From contig NC_081824.1 in the NCBI RefSeq assembly GCF_030867095.1, forward strand, positions 86,967,882 through 87,031,881: a stretch of 64,000 nucleotides of DNA. Reading direction: 5' to 3'. The position numbers and the translations under genes were made by a program. Below the pieces are notes generated by a model. The model ran no database searches. It worked only from the letters and a program-made list of their open reading frames with translations, and was not told where the DNA came from. This stretch comes from Alligator mississippiensis. Taxonomy: Eukaryota; Chordata; Crocodylia; Alligatoridae. The stretch's first letter is position 1, and every line of letters begins with the position of its first letter. This document shows positions 1-12,400 of the stretch, piece after piece.

Positions 1-2761
1 GGCAATGGAGAAGCAGCAACAGGGCATGTGGAGCTGTGTCAGTCCCTCCTGCTGCTGAGGGCTATGCCCACTGGGGTCCAAGAGAGCCAAATTCTGGGGG
101 AGGCCACACCCTCAATTTCACTAGCCCATTTCCCTAGCCCAGTAGGCCAGATGAAGCACCTCTGCAAAACAAAGCTGGGAGGCCATGCTAAAACCAAAAT
201 TGTCAAAAGTATGCTCTTACTGACTTGGGCTGTATACACACATTCAAATATTCTGGAAGTATTATCCAATGTTTGTTCTCTAGGTAGGGAAATGTATCCA
301 GAGCCACCATGTATAGACATTTGAAAGCTGACTCCTTGAAGAGTGGAGAGCTTGCAGTGCTGACACTGTGCAGCCAGAAAGAGGAGGGGAAAACTATGGA
401 GACTTCTCTTGAGAGAAGCCACAGCATGTAGACATTCACTGTCCCAGAAGAAACTCTCCTGGGAATGATTTAAACCTGGCTGTTTCCAGATTATTTTCTC
501 CTGCAGTGGCCATTTTTATTCTGGGAGAAAGCAAGCCTGACCATCTCCACACTCACGGTTTCTCCTAGGAGACCAACAACTCTTCCTGAAGAAACTAAAT
601 GTCTATACAAGGCCTAAGTGGAAGTTGATTTAGAGTAGGGGTGTCAATGTGTAGGCTGCAGATATAGAATTCAGTGGTGGGTCATCTGGCCTACCATCTT
701 CTTCAAGGACCAGAATGAAGGAGCAGCTGTAATTTTAGGAGTTCCCAGCTCATGTGGTTCCAGTCCCCTTGTCAACCTCACGGTACTACAGTGAGAAGGT
801 TTCAGTGCCCTGCCTATTGCACCACTGTGAAATTTACCACCCCCGCTTTGCCAGTGGCCCCAAGAATCAGCAGTGCTCACTGACAGAAGTAAGCAGCAGT
901 AGCTGTACCAATAATTCCTCCTACAGCAACATGTGCCTGAGCAGGGAACACAAATCCATATTAACCCCCTGGTTGCTGGCCATGCTGCCACCTTTGGCTG
1001 TGATGGCAGGGGCTTCTCAATGAATGCCAACAAGACTGGCAGCCCAAGGAGCACTGCAGAAAGGAACACAAGCACCTACAAAACAGGAAATTGGTCCATT
1101 AGAATGTAATTAGAGGGAACCATAATTCTTTCTTTTAAAAAAAAGAAAGTTAATTAAGGTCCCAAATCCTTAAGAAACTACATGTGTATAGGATGTAAGA
1201 ATTAGAAAAGCCCTTTATTCATACCCAAAATTAAAATAGCAATATACTAATCCTTAAGTCTGTTTGGAATCTTAGTAAACTATTTTAAGAACATTTCATT
1301 CACCTCTAGATAAAGCTGGTCCTATTCTCCCATACATTGCTCACTGCCCAATTTTTTTTGCACAACAGACCAGACCAGTACTGTGCCTAGTGTAGAGAGG
1401 TAATCCCCTCTCTGAACTGGCTACAGTAGAAGTGTTAATGGGCTTTTTTTCCCCAAACCTTTAAAGCAAGAATTTTGAAACAAACAAGTAGCACTTAAAG
1501 TTTCTTTGTGAATAATCAAAATAGAATAATCAATTTTTGACATTTTATTTCCTATGAACAGTCCCTTATAATTTATAAAGAGTGAAAGGATTTTAAAAAG
1601 CAAAACAGACATTAGTAAGCAAACATTTCACTTAATGCAATATCCGCAAAATGTGCACAGTGAAACAGCCACTTATCATACTAATTTAATGCCAGCTATA
1701 AATCTAGGGCAGTTTTAGAAATGTACTGTTTTAGGTTAAAGAGCCTCATCTGCATGGAGACACACAGAATGACCCCAGCAGCAAACTTCAAAATAAAATT
1801 ACTATAATAAAAAAACCTGCATGAAGATACAGCCCAAAAAAAACACAAGAAAATTTCAAAGCATCATTGCTCTAATGGAGGATATAATACCAATGTCAGC
1901 TAGCTTTTAACAAAAGCTGATGAGTTTCATATGGGGCCTGTGATCACCCATACCAACAATGCAGCAGCCAATGAATTAATGGAACCATTGTGATGAAAAG
2001 CAACATGCCAACCATATAATATTTGCATTAAACAGGGAACTGTTTCTGAGGGAGTATAAAGAAGGAAATGGGACAAATAGGGAGAAAGAATGTAATCTTC
2101 AGCCTTAGTAAACTTTTGATAAGCTTCCCTGAAATCAGAGCAAGCTACTGTTTGCAACCCAAAGAACACCTTACTCTCTGTTTTTTCCCCAGATGAGTCT
2201 CAAAATGGTAGTGTAAAGATTTTTTCCCTGGCAACCAGCTTTTTCTTATCAACTATCAGAATTCAAGTTAAACCACAATGACAAAGAACATGTTCTGAAA
2301 AATTTACTATATTTCCTGAAAAACAAGAGAGAGAGAAGCATTCAAGTGCCACTATACTTTCAGACTGAACTTTTGCATACCTAATTTGTAAAACATTTTA
2401 TTAATAATCTTACAGAATAGTAATATGCGACAGTTTTAATGCAAAACTGCTTGCCCCCACTTCCACTTCTGAGCACATCTCTTTCCTACATTATGACCAG
2501 AAAAGAGGGTTCCACAACATGGAAAAAGCATTCCTTTTATTTTAAAGTACCGCATTAATCTTCTAAAAAATACTAGGAACCTCACGTATTTTAGAAGTGT
2601 AGTTAGAAGAATAAGTGTCTGGGAGAATCATGTCTAGCCAGGTAGGTCTGTACCTGCTAGACTATCAATTCTTTGTCTGTGAGCTTGAAATGAGATAGAG
2701 AAAGAGCCTTGATATCTGTGTCACATTAAAATAAATATGACAACTACTGTATCTACTGTAC
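1..2761 (-). other. ASCC3 intron (part) with an undated GC-rich repeat fragment
   Basis: This is intronic sequence downstream of the 2762 donor. The first 200 bp and about 636-1025 are richer in GC and look repeat-derived. The start AGGGGTGTCAATG near 637 resembles a hAT terminus, but no matching second end or target duplication was found. From 1100 to 2760 I see ordinary AT-rich intron with no recognisable element. Confidence 0.5.
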
Positions 2762-3345
2762 CTCATTCTGAAGTTCATCACCACTCTTGCTGGATGCAAG
2801 CATCTCATACAAAGTGCAGCAGAGATCTTCTATTGTTGGTCCTCCAGGGGTTCCCTTTAGGGACTCATTTAGATACTTTCCAACCTCGCACCACAGAAAA
2901 GAGTCATCCACTCTCTCCGTTGACTTAAGATAATTTTTGTCACTATAACAAGTCTGGAGGTGCTCCAAATGGTTATTCAGAAATTTCCTGTAATCTAAGC
3001 TTATAATTTTCTGTGCATCAACCTCACCGTTTATTGGCAGTTCTTCACAGCGATCCAAATCATGCATGTCAAATGAAAACACTACATTTTTACCAAAGAA
3101 TACTCTGTTATCACCATTTTGTTCTTCAACCATCTGTATAAGGGCCGTAAGCTGTTCTTCAGTGAAGTGAGAAGCAATCCGACATGTGGCATTACAAGCT
3201 GCAGTAGCAGATGATGATGGAAAGGGCCCAAACATCTGCTTGATAGCTTTTGTCTCATCATGACCAACGCATTCCTTCATGTGAAATGTCTTAAAAAGAA
3301 AAACAGCTCCACTTTCAATTGCTTCTTGTACATTTTCAGCTCCAA
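2762..3345 (-). CDS. ASCC3: ASCC3 exon (residues 81-275)
   Basis: The acceptor GTGAACAG ends at 3346 and the donor GAG|GTACAG lies at 2762/2761. The 584 bp complete the split codon from the previous exon (G+TT, Val81) and add 194 codons, leaving in phase 0. The peptide contains GHDETKAIKQMFGPFPSSS, a block nearly invariant in vertebrate ASCC3, then FSFDMHDLD and SFLWCEVGKYLN, and ends GDELQNE. The stretch between the LDYRKFLNNHL and SFLWCEV blocks differs most from human, as expected for a linker. There is no helicase motif yet; the first cassette begins roughly 200 residues further on in the family. I see no stop or frameshift, so the gene looks functional. Confidence 0.95.
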
Positions 3346-3825
3346 CTGTTCACAAAAAAATAAAAGAAAATGTAAAGTACTTAAAAACCAAGATAATTCT
3401 CTTTCATTGCTTATAACATAACTGTACTCAATTTCTTGCTGCAAGTCACATGAGCAGTCAGAATAACATGAAACTAAAAACGTAAGTGTAAGCTGCTGAA
3501 AGGCACTGAAGTTATAAAAAGGCACAAAAATAAAGCATCTAGCAATGACTTTTCAGTTATCCTTCTTTAAAAAAAAAAAAAAAAAATCAAGTCTATCTCC
3601 TTGCTATCTTCTTCCCGCCTTCCCCCCCCCCCCCAAAAAAAAAAAAACTTTTTTAAATATATATTTGGACAACTTTGATTTCTGTGCACAAACTAGTAAT
3701 TTTTTTCCAAATAATAACAAAAAGAAGGTGTTAAGGATGTTCAGTAAATAGAATGATCTAATTGACTGAAACATACAATAAAAATAAAGCAAACTGAAAT
3801 TCTTCTCTACTCCCATGTCCCATTT
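3346..3825. other. Intron with poly-A and poly-C/poly-A tracts
   Basis: AT-rich intron. Low-complexity runs occupy 3568-3586 (poly-A) and about 3622-3648 (poly-C followed by poly-A). Frames across these tracts are meaningless. Confidence 0.7.
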
Positions 3826-5523
3826 ATTTCATAGATTTTATAGATTTCATAGACATTAGGGATGGAAGGGACCTCGAAAGATCATCGAGTCCAGACCCCT
3901 ACCCCAGGGGCAGGAAGTCAGCTGAGGTCACAGGATCTCAGCAACAAAAAAAAATCCAGTTTAGGCGTTCAAAGTAGGTGCTTGAACCACCTCCGGCAGC
4001 AGGCCATTCCAGACCTTGGGGGCTCGGACAGTAAAGAAGTTCTTCCTTATGTCCAGCCTGAAAAGGTCTTGCAGGAGTTTATAACTGTTCAACCTTGTAA
4101 TCCCTTGGGGCACTCTGGTGAACAAACATTCCCCCAGGTCCTGGTGAACACCCCTTATAAACTTATAGGTGGCCATCAGGTCGCCCATCCCTGAGCCTGT
4201 GCTTTTCCAGACTGAAAAGTCCCACAGCTCTCACTCAGCCTCTCATCATAAGGTCTGTTTTCCTGACCTTGATCATGCGTGTGGCTCTCCTCTGGACTCT
4301 CTCAAGCTTCTCCACATCCTTTTTGAATTGTGGAGCCCAAAATTGGATGCAATACTCCAGCTGCAGCCTCACCGAGGCCGAGTACAATGGGAGAATGATG
4401 TCCTAGGATTTGCTTAAGAAGCATCTAGGGATGCAAGCCAGCCTTTTGCTTGTTTTACTGGCTGCAGCATCACATTGCAGGCTCATGTTCATCTTGAGGT
4501 CAATCCTGACCCCCAAGTCCCTCTCGTCCATAGTGCTAGTCAGCGTAGCACTGCCAAGCCTATAGACATGCCACAGGTTTTTCCACCCAAAGTGAAGAAC
4601 CTTGCATTTTTTGATGTTAAACACCATCAGGTTCTCATCCGCCCATTTACTAAGCCTGTCAAGGTCAGCCTGGATTACCCCTGTCCTCAGATGTGGATGC
4701 TTTACCCCAAAGTTTGGTATCATTGACGAACGTGGCCAGTCCGCTTCTGACTCCAATGCCCACATCATTAATTAAGAGGTTGAACAATATAGGTCCAAAG
4801 ACAGAGCCTTGAGGGACCCCACTGGTCACAGGGCACCATGACAATTGACTTCCCTCAACCACCACCCTCTGGGTCCTGCCACTTCCCCAGCCAGCGGATC
4901 ATGGTGGACCCAAGGCTGCAGTTGGCCAGTTTTGCCAAGAGGTGATCATGGGAGACCAGATCGAAGGCTTTGTTGAAGTTGAGATATATGACATCAATCT
5001 CTTCCCCCTTGTCCAGGTGATAGGTCACCTGTTCGTAAAAGGAAATGAGATTGGTCAAGCATGACCTACCCACAACAAACCTGTGCTGGCTGTCCCTCAG
5101 GGTGTTGCCATCGGCCAGTCCATTAAGAATGGCCTCCTTGATTTTTTCTAAGACCTTCCCCGGAATAGAGGTCAGGCTGATGGGCCTGTAGTTTGCCAGA
5201 TTCACTTTCCTCCGTTTCTTGAAGATAGGCACCACACTGGCCTTCTTCCAATCATCAGGCACTTCACCAGAGCACCAGGAGCTCTCGAAGATCCATGCCA
5301 GGGGCTGAGCTATGATACTAGCCAGCTCCTTGAGTACTCTGGGGTGTAAATTGTCAGGGCCGGCTGACTTGAAGGTGTCCAGCCTCTCAAACTGTTCCTT
5401 GACAAGGTCAGCATTGATGGAGGGCAAGGAACCACCGTCACTTAGGCATCCCTGTCCCGTAATGGGCAGGGGAGTCCCATGGGACTTGTGAAAGACTGAC
5501 ACAAAGTAGCCATTTAACAAGTT
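3826..5523 (-). mobile_element. CR1 LINE, 5'-truncated, minus orientation
   Basis: A non-LTR retrotransposon copy of about 1.7 kb. Its 3' end lies at the left, with the degenerate CATAGA(T)-type octamer tail typical of CR1 and the conserved GACCTCGAAAGATCATCGAG box. Reverse transcriptase peptides are readable: DNLHPRVLKELA, VPIFKKRRK.NLANYRPISLTS, then motif A as YLNFNKAFDLVSH (a first-Asp change) and motif C as FVNDTKL (A/D changes). The ORF2 C-terminus is seen as FRLDIRKNFFTVR. The frame is broken between 4855 and 4665 and again near 4403, so it is inactive. It lies inside an ASCC3 intron, antisense-neutral (same strand as the gene). Confidence 0.92.
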
Positions 5524-7170
5524 AAATCAGAAACTTACTGCATACTGTAAAATTACACCCATACAATGGTTTAGTACTCCTAAAACTAGAACTGAGCTTT
5601 ATCAATGAGCAAAAATGTCTGCAAATCTGTATTAATGATGACTCAGTTAAATAATAATCTTACCACTTCTATTTAGAAACCAATGTCAAGAAAGGAAAGA
5701 AAAAGCTCTTAGGGAACCTAATTCTGAGAGAAGTTTCTAAACTTTAAATCGTTGGTTGGTTTGGTTTGATTTCTATAAACCATACATTTGTGTTTGGTTT
5801 TATACTTCCTTAAATATAAATAGTACAAATCTTGACAAATCACACTGTTTATCACTTACTTTATGTTTACGTTAACTGTTAGGTAAAACACAAAACCTAC
5901 ACCTTTTCTGTACTGACTTAACTTAGGTTATTTGATACTGATATCAAATGTAACAGGACTAACAATGCATCTAATTACATAATTTTCAATGTGTGTGCTC
6001 AATGCAGAATTATCCCCTGGGTTGTTTTTTTTTTAAAGTGTTTTGTTACTAGACATGGCCCTGGTACAAATTCAGTGCCAAAATTCCACACCTCAGCAAA
6101 TAATGCCACTCATGCTTTGTGCACATCACATTCATTAAAGTCACCAAGAATATCCAGGTTGATTTACACCTCTGAACATTTGCAAGGGTTGTTTTTCTAT
6201 TCACAAGCTAGGGAGCAATTATTTCTTTCAAGCCCAATTGTGTAACACCGCAGAACAAGTAATCGTTACTCATAGTACAAAATAGAAACATATGAATAGA
6301 ACTACCTTTGAATGAATATAAAAGGTACAAAGAAGTGCCATAACTTTTAGTCAGCAAAATTGAAGAAGTTGGTACTGAGTTTAAAACCACAATAGCAAAC
6401 CAGTCTGAATTTCTGTTCATATCCTGTGTAAACAAGATCTTTCCTCTTATCACCCTGAGGTCCTCTTATCACCTCCTTATCAAACACTGGAAGTTGAATT
6501 TATCTTGACAGTATCAATATAGTAAGTTTATATGTATCCTTTGAAACTAAACAAGTTTCAGGTAAATTCCAAATTCCCAGACATAGTAAAAAGGAAAAAA
6601 AAAACCATTTCTTTAGAAAATGCTTCACTGTCAAGATGAATGATGGTGAAGGCTTGTTATACTTTCTACATCACCATTTCTTCAGAAGAAATCTGAAAGA
6701 AACATAGGGCTGTAAACCCAGAATTTATAATTTATGATGCAGATTATAAGAAGAAAGCAATTATAAAGTGAATTCATGTTCTGAACAAGAACGTAATGCT
6801 TAGTTTTCAAAGGAGCTAAAGAACCTTCAGGTCAGTGGTACTGACCACCTATGCAGAGAAAGGAGAAGAACCCCCCCTCCACGCGCGCGCACACACACAC
6901 ACAAAATATATGTTTAAAGAAGGCAAAACCGAAGTCACAAATATTTGTGTTATAAGTATATTTTTTAAAAGTGATATGATTCAATTAATAAGACATTATT
7001 CTCGTACAGTAAAAATTAGGGATCATTATATTCCAGGTTTATGGTTAATTTACAATTGTAAGTCTACATAAAACTGAATTATAGGGCTCCAATTTCATCT
7101 AGTAAACGAAACTCTTTGGTCATGGCAAAGGAGAAAAAGTAAAGGTGCAACATATTCTCTGTCATAAGCA
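5524..7170. other. AT-rich ASCC3 intron, CA/CG microsatellite at 6880-6904
   Basis: I see no gene or classifiable repeat apart from a short (CG)n(CA)n tract around 6880-6904. Confidence 0.6.
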
Positions 7171-7274
7171 CGATCCTGGTTTCCCCAGTTTATAAATCCC
7201 AAATTCTCTGATAAAAAACCAAAATTCTCCGATTAAAACCCCCCAAATCCAGGTTTTTCTGAAAGGAAACGCCA

Positions 7275-7296
7275 CTATATATATATATATATATGT
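7275..7296. repeat. (TA)n microsatellite
   Basis: About ten TA dinucleotides in a row, a simple repeat. Confidence 0.85.
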
Positions 7297-7529
7297 ATCA
7301 GTTGAACAAAACATTTTACTGATATATTTACAATTATAAAGCAATTTGGAAGCCTACTAGTGCCTCAATCTTTATAATAAAATACATTCTAAAGACATGT
7401 ATATTTTGGCATTTCAAAAAAAATCAGAGCTCCTCCTGTCCCATTTGCTCACCAGGACTCGGGTCCAGCTGCAGCTGTCCCCCACCTTACACTGCTTTGT
7501 GGCTCTGAGTAGCCCTGATATGCCTGTGT

Positions 7530-7990
7530 CCTACCCCTGTTCATGCCATTGTCCCTCACTCCCAAGCCACAGCCCCCACCAGTCCTGCTGGTGCCCCTCA
7601 CTCTCAACAGGAAGCGCCCTGGCCCTGCTGGTTCCCCTCACCCCCAAGCCACAGCCCCCTGGTCCAGCAAGTGGCCCTCACTCCAAACCCATAGCCCCTT
7701 GGCCCTGCCAGTGCCCCTCACTCCCAAACCACAACCCCCTCAGCCCTGCTGGTGCCTGTCATTCCCAACAGGAAGTCCCCTGGCCCTGCTGGTGCCCCTC
7801 AATCCCAAGCCACAGCCCGATAGTTCTGCAAGTGATCCTCACTCCAAACCCACAGCTCCCTGATCCTGCCAGTGCTCCTCACTCCCAAACTACAGCCCCT
7901 TGGCCCTGCCAGTACCGCTCACTCCCATCCTACAGCCTCCTCAGCCCTACTGGTGCCCCATACTCCCAACCTGCTGCCCCCTGTCCCCAG
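7530..7990. repeat. ~41-bp minisatellite with higher-order structure
   Basis: About eleven tandem units on the theme CCCTCACTCCCAAGCCACAG + CCCCTTGGCCCTGCTGGTGC, each 40-42 bp. Variant units recur every fourth position. An AACAGGAAG unit is followed by a CAAGTG unit and then a CCAAACCCA unit, and the series then repeats, giving a higher-order period near 162 bp. The period is not a multiple of three throughout, so the long proline-rich frame over this array (7397-8041) is an artefact. The array sits in a 1.2-kb GC-rich patch within intron. Confidence 0.85.
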
Positions 7991-8099
7991 GCAGTGCATG
8001 AGGGAAATGGGGCAGGGGGGCACATGCCCCCTCCCCACTGAGATTTCTGCGCCTGTAACAGCGTGCAGGACAGCAGCCAAGCCAGACCAGCACTAGGCA

Positions 8100-8670
8100 G
8101 AAGCTGCTTCCATGGCCCAGCGGACAGGACCCAGAGCATGGGGTAGCACTGTGCCACCATGGCTACCAAGGTGAGGCAGCACAGAGTTTTACCCCTGCTG
8201 CTGCTGAGCAGCAGCCTGCCGGGCAGCAGCCTGCCTCACCTTGGTGGCAATGGCAGTGCAGCACTTCCATGCCTGGTCCCACACATTGGGCTGTGGAGGC
8301 GGATCCTGCCCAGAGCTGGTCCAGCTCAGCTGTAGCCTCGCACCCCACTGTGGGTGCAGAAGTCTCAGGGAGAACGTGCCGTGCCCCCCGCCAGCATCAC
8401 CTGTTTCCCACCCTCCAGCCCCTTAAACTTACCTGGAAGGAGCTGAGGGAGCTACTCTCCACCACATTGCCTGGCTGCCACGTGCATATGTGTATGCACA
8501 CATGCACATGGTGCCCAGTGTATCCCGCTCCCCCTAGCCCCAAGCAGCCCCCTGCAGGCTGGAACTCTGCCAGCCTGCAAGTGGAAACCTGGGGTCTCCC
8601 ATGTCTTTCCCCTTCAAAGGAGAAAATGAACATTTTTCCACGACAAATGGAAAACGCATATCCCTGGTCA
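8100..8670. repeat. GC-rich repeat-like patch with nested inverted repeats
   Basis: This continues the GC-rich patch of the minisatellite. A perfect 15-bp inverted repeat ACCAAGGTGAGGCAG (8165-8179) pairs with 8231-8245. Its 51-bp loop contains a second near-palindrome built on GCTGCTGCT/AGCAGCAGC. This resembles the interior of a non-autonomous DNA transposon, but I could not find ends. Confidence 0.4.
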
Positions 8671-9315
8671 TAATAAGCTTGTTTGAGTTACATAAAGAAG
8701 TTATGAAAACTAAGCTGCTACATAGAGGGTTTTGCAAGGTCAACATTATGGAATCATATCAAACTCTCTGGACCCATTCTGCATGCACGACAGAGAATTC
8801 ATTCAGGGGTAATCTTTTAGGCTCGTACATCAGCTCAAACACGCATCATTTTTTCCGTTACATGAAAAAATGTGTTCAGGGAGAAATTTATTTGGGCACA
8901 TTTCCTCATTAGAACTACTAAACAATGTCACAGTGAGTGGAAAATACTCGTTCCTCCCATTCAGTAAAAGAAAATCTTTTTGGTAGTTCCTGGTTTACTG
9001 AATTACATAACTGCCCAACATCAGACATACCAGAGTGCTTATATTCCACTGTGGAATTTGGAGCTCCTATGAACCAAAAGAAATAAAAGAATTTCAAAAG
9101 TTGCTGTTGCTGAGCGGGAGGGGCTCTTTTGGTTTTTTAAATTAAATAAACCAAGTAGAAGTATAGACAATATCTTAGCAGCCTGCTTGATAGGCATTTT
9201 TGAGAATTTCATACTTAACTCAGTTTTGCTTTGCATTGCAATTTGCTTTTACCATTTTCCTATTCTGTTTTGTTTCGAGTCTTCCCTTTTCTATCTGCAA
9301 AGGAAGACACTAGGC

Positions 9316-11061
9316 CAGGGGCAGGCGATTATCTCAGGTGGAGGGCCACTTACTGAGTTTTGGCAAGCTGTCAAGGGCCACAATGGTAGCCCTGCCCCTT
9401 GATAGGTGCCCCATCCCCTGGTTACCATCTTGGCACCGGAAATCCCATCCCCTAATACCTGACTTTTGCCACCAGAAGTCCCTTCCCCTGCCCCTTGGAA
9501 GAACTAATTTCAGGAAGGGGGTTTGCCATCTCGGAACCAGAAAAATACCAAATTCTATTCTAAAAATCAAACATCTACTACAACATCCATTAATTTGATT
9601 TCAAAAAACATTTTTGTCCTGATTTACATGTTTCTGTAGTGTGCGTTTGTGTAGAGGTGATTGTATGATAGCTTAAAATGAAGTTGCACTCTAAAATACT
9701 GTGGTGGGGGTATAGGTTTGTGGAAGGCTGTGGGCGTGTGTGTATGTCTGGGGTGGGAGAGCATGTGGGGGTGTGCGTGGATATGTGAGGTGTGAATAGG
9801 TACGGGGTTTGTGGGGGATTGAGTGTGTGGGGGGAGGGTGGCTGGGGAGGGTTGTGGTACATGTGGAAGGGGAGGGTTTACCTACACCCCCCACAGCAGG
9901 CAGAGCCCTGCCAGAGCTCCTCCAAGCTCAGGCTCCGCTCTACTACTGCTCCTGGCCCTGGCACACCTGCACAGGCTCCATGCTCCTGCTCGCAGCCACT
10001 TCTCCCACACCCCCATCTGCCCCCTCCTCCTGCCACTTTCCAATCCTCCTCCGCTCACCACTCTAGCACCATGTCTCGGCTGCACGTCCAAGATCGCACA
10101 ACAGAGCAGGAGCTGGACTGGCACGACATGGAGCCAGCTGAGAATCGTGGGGGCTAAGCCAGCTCCTGTTGAGCCCTGCAGTCCTGGCACTGCAGCCAGG
10201 GACCATGTGGTTTCAGAGCAGTGGGCAGGGGGATGGAGAGGACCAGTGGTGGTGGCAGCAGGCAGAAAAGCGGGGAAATGGCAGCGAGTGGTTATGCGAG
10301 AGTGCAATGCCCATGCCAGTGCACCAGGGCCAGCACTGGCAGGGGCATGCGGCCCAGGCCAGCAGGGGCTCTATGGAGCCAGGCTGAGCTGTGACAGCAG
10401 GGAAAGTGGGAAGCTGGCCTGGCTCGAGAACCCCTGGCATCCTGGGCCCTCTGCTCCTGTTGCCCAGCCCTGGGTTCCCGTTGGCCCTGGGCCCAGAATG
10501 CCATTGCGGGCCCTGCACTCCTGCCTAGGTGTCACTGTGCTCACGTGCACCTGCTTACTGCCACTCCCCCCACATCTACCACCATTTCTCCGCATTCCTG
10601 CCCACCACTGCCACTCACCTGCCAACTGCCTGCTACTCCAGCACCACATGGTTCCCGGTTGCAGTGCCGGGACCGCAGGAGCCAGCCCGACCTGGCCTAG
10701 CCCTGAAGACTGGAGTAATTGCCCACGGTCCTCTCCCCTCCCTCCCCTGCTTCTTATCTGAATTTCCCTCTCTGGTGAAGGGAGGTAGGAACAGCCCTAG
10801 GCAGACTTCCAGCTGGCGGTGGGGTGCAGTGCGGTGGGGTGAGGCGGGGCAGGGCGGGGCCAGGCAGGTCTTGCTGCTGTGGTTACTGGGTCCTGTCGTC
10901 GGCTCCCCCTGGGTCCTACTGCCCCTGGTACTTTATCATCTTTGACAAGCAGCCAGGGGCAGATTAATATTAATTTTCTAAATTTTTAGGGACCCCACAG
11001 GCCAGACAGAATGGCCTGGTGGGTCAGATTTGGCCCATGGGCCATATTTTGCTTGCCCCTA
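9316..11061 (+). mobile_element. Non-autonomous hAT element, copy A (8-bp target duplication)
   Basis: The element starts CAGGGGCAGGCGATTA and ends TTTTGCTTGCCCCTA, an imperfect terminal inverted repeat of hAT type. It is flanked by the 8-bp duplication CACTAGGC (9308-9315) / CACTGGGC (11062-11069), with one mismatch. The interior is GC-rich with internal inverted modules (10173-10330 against about 10520-10680) and a GT-rich tract (9700-9870). No transposase is visible. Long open frames across it (for example 9823-10761) come from base composition. It lies within the intron between the 3345 and 23162 exon edges. Confidence 0.82.
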
Positions 11062-11069
11062 CACTGGGC

Positions 11070-11672
11070 ACAGACAGAAGTGATAATTTTCACCAAATGT
11101 GGCCCCAAAAAGTGCTCTACAGCCATGACCAAACACAAGTGCATGGCTGCAGAGCACTTTAAAAGGGCTCAATCCCATGAAAATCTGAACCCTCATTACA
11201 TGAGGTTTCAAGGCTTTCCAAAGTGGAGTGCCCTCAGTAACTTCTGTCTGCACTTGCTGGGAGCAGGGCTCAGATGATGCAGCCCAACACTGCTCCCAGC
11301 GCTGTTTTAAAAAAGGAAGGGGGTACAAGACTGGAGGGAGCTCATTCTGGGGGTTCTGAGGGAGCTCCAGATGGTGCTGGAGGGTGGGACAGTTGGCCTG
11401 GAGCCCCTTCCCTCCACCCCTAGGTGGGGGGGCTCCAACCCACCCACCTGCCCACTCCAGTGCAACTCAGGAAACCTCAGAACAGACCTTTCTCCCTTGC
11501 CTTCTCCCCCTCCCATCCTGAGTCAGCACAGAAGCTGGGGGAGGAGGGGAGGCAGAGCTAGGAGAAGAAGCTGCAGAGACCCAACCTTTCTCTGTGGATC
11601 AGCTCTAAACTGGAGCTCAATATCCCACCCTCCTGACCCAAATGTCTGTTTGGTCAGGAGGAGTCTAACTAA
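11070..11672. repeat. Unclassified interspersed repeat, copy 1 (sister at 61066)
   Basis: Over about 600 bp this matches 61066-61655, with shared landmarks in the same order: AAGTGATAATTTTC, CATGACCAAACACAAGT, TTACATGAGG, the cluster GGTGGGG..CTCCAA, CTCAGAACAGACC and AGTCTAACTAA. Two hairpins are present, 11112-11127 with 11142-11157 (15 of 16 paired) and 11256-11266 with 11290-11300 (perfect). Element hAT copy A sits at its left edge, apparently inserted into it. There is no coding potential and I do not recognise the family. Confidence 0.65.
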
Positions 11673-11734
11673 CAGGATTTTCTGTGACAAAACAAACAGT
11701 CCTACCCCAGTACAGGGTTCTCCCCACCTCCTAG

Positions 11735-12400
11735 CCAGGCCAGAGACTGAGAAGAGGGCATGGCTCCCAGCTCTGAGGGGCAGACCTAAGCCCTACCTTC
11801 TACCTCCCTCCCCTCAGCCCACCTGGAGGCTGAGAAGGGGGCATGACATGGGGACTTCAGCCCTGCTCCCAGCTCTGGGGGTGGGGAAGCAGAGCCAAAT
11901 CCCACTGTAGTCTTTCCCCCCATACAGCCTGGAGCCTGAGGAGTGGGCATGACTCCTGGCTTCCAACTCTAGGGGCAGAGCCAAGCCCCTGCTATGGGCT
12001 TCCCTTCCCTACTCCCCTCAGTCAACCATAGGCTGAGGAGGGGGCGTGGCTCCTAGCTCCCTGCTCTGGAGGCAGAGCCAAGCCCAAGTGCAGACTTCTC
12101 TCCCCCACTGCCTCAGCCAGCTGGAAGGCTAAGAACAGGATGTATCTAGGAGATTCCAGCCCCACTCCCAGGTGGGGGGGGGTAGAGCAGAGAAAAGCCC
12201 CCAGTTTCAGCTTCCCCCCCCCCCCAGGCTGTTCCCAGCTGGGGATCCAGTGCTAGGCAGGACAGGTGGGTTTTTCCCCCCACCACTCCTTGCTCAGCCA
12301 GCAGGGAGGCTGAGGAGGGGGCATAGCTTGAGGAATCAAAGGGTTCCAGCTCTCTGCAGTGGCCAGCAGGCTGGGAGGCACACTAGCACCCCCCCCCCCC
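11735..12400. repeat. ~95-bp minisatellite
   Basis: Six or seven diverged tandem units, each built on GGCTGAGGAGGGGGCATGGC, then CTCCCAGCTCTG, then GGCAGAGCCAAGCCC. They begin at about 11743, 11825, 11935, 12030, 12126 and 12306. The array follows directly on the unclassified repeat at 11070-11672 and is absent from that repeat's sister copy, so it expanded locally. Poly-C runs break the last units. Confidence 0.7.

Noticed and set aside
637-1025. Complete hAT element near the left edge
   Set aside because: One end-like phrase is present, but no inverted partner or duplication was found.
2753-3280. Reading the ASCC3 exon as a stand-alone 175-residue protein starting at the internal Met
   Set aside because: The exon extends upstream to the acceptor at 3346 and joins the previous exon in phase. 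The internal Met is not the start.
7530-7990. CRISPR-like array
   Set aside because: The units are contiguous diverged tandem copies with no constant-repeat/unique-spacer pattern, and the genome is vertebrate.
7397-8041. 214-codon proline-rich open frame
   Set aside because: It is produced by the ~41-bp minisatellite. It is not spliced, has no domain, and the unit length is not consistently a multiple of three.
9823-10761. 312-codon plus-strand open frame, Pro/Ala/Cys-rich
   Set aside because: It lies inside hAT copy A, overlaps equally long frames on the other strand, shows no domain, and reflects GC-rich composition.
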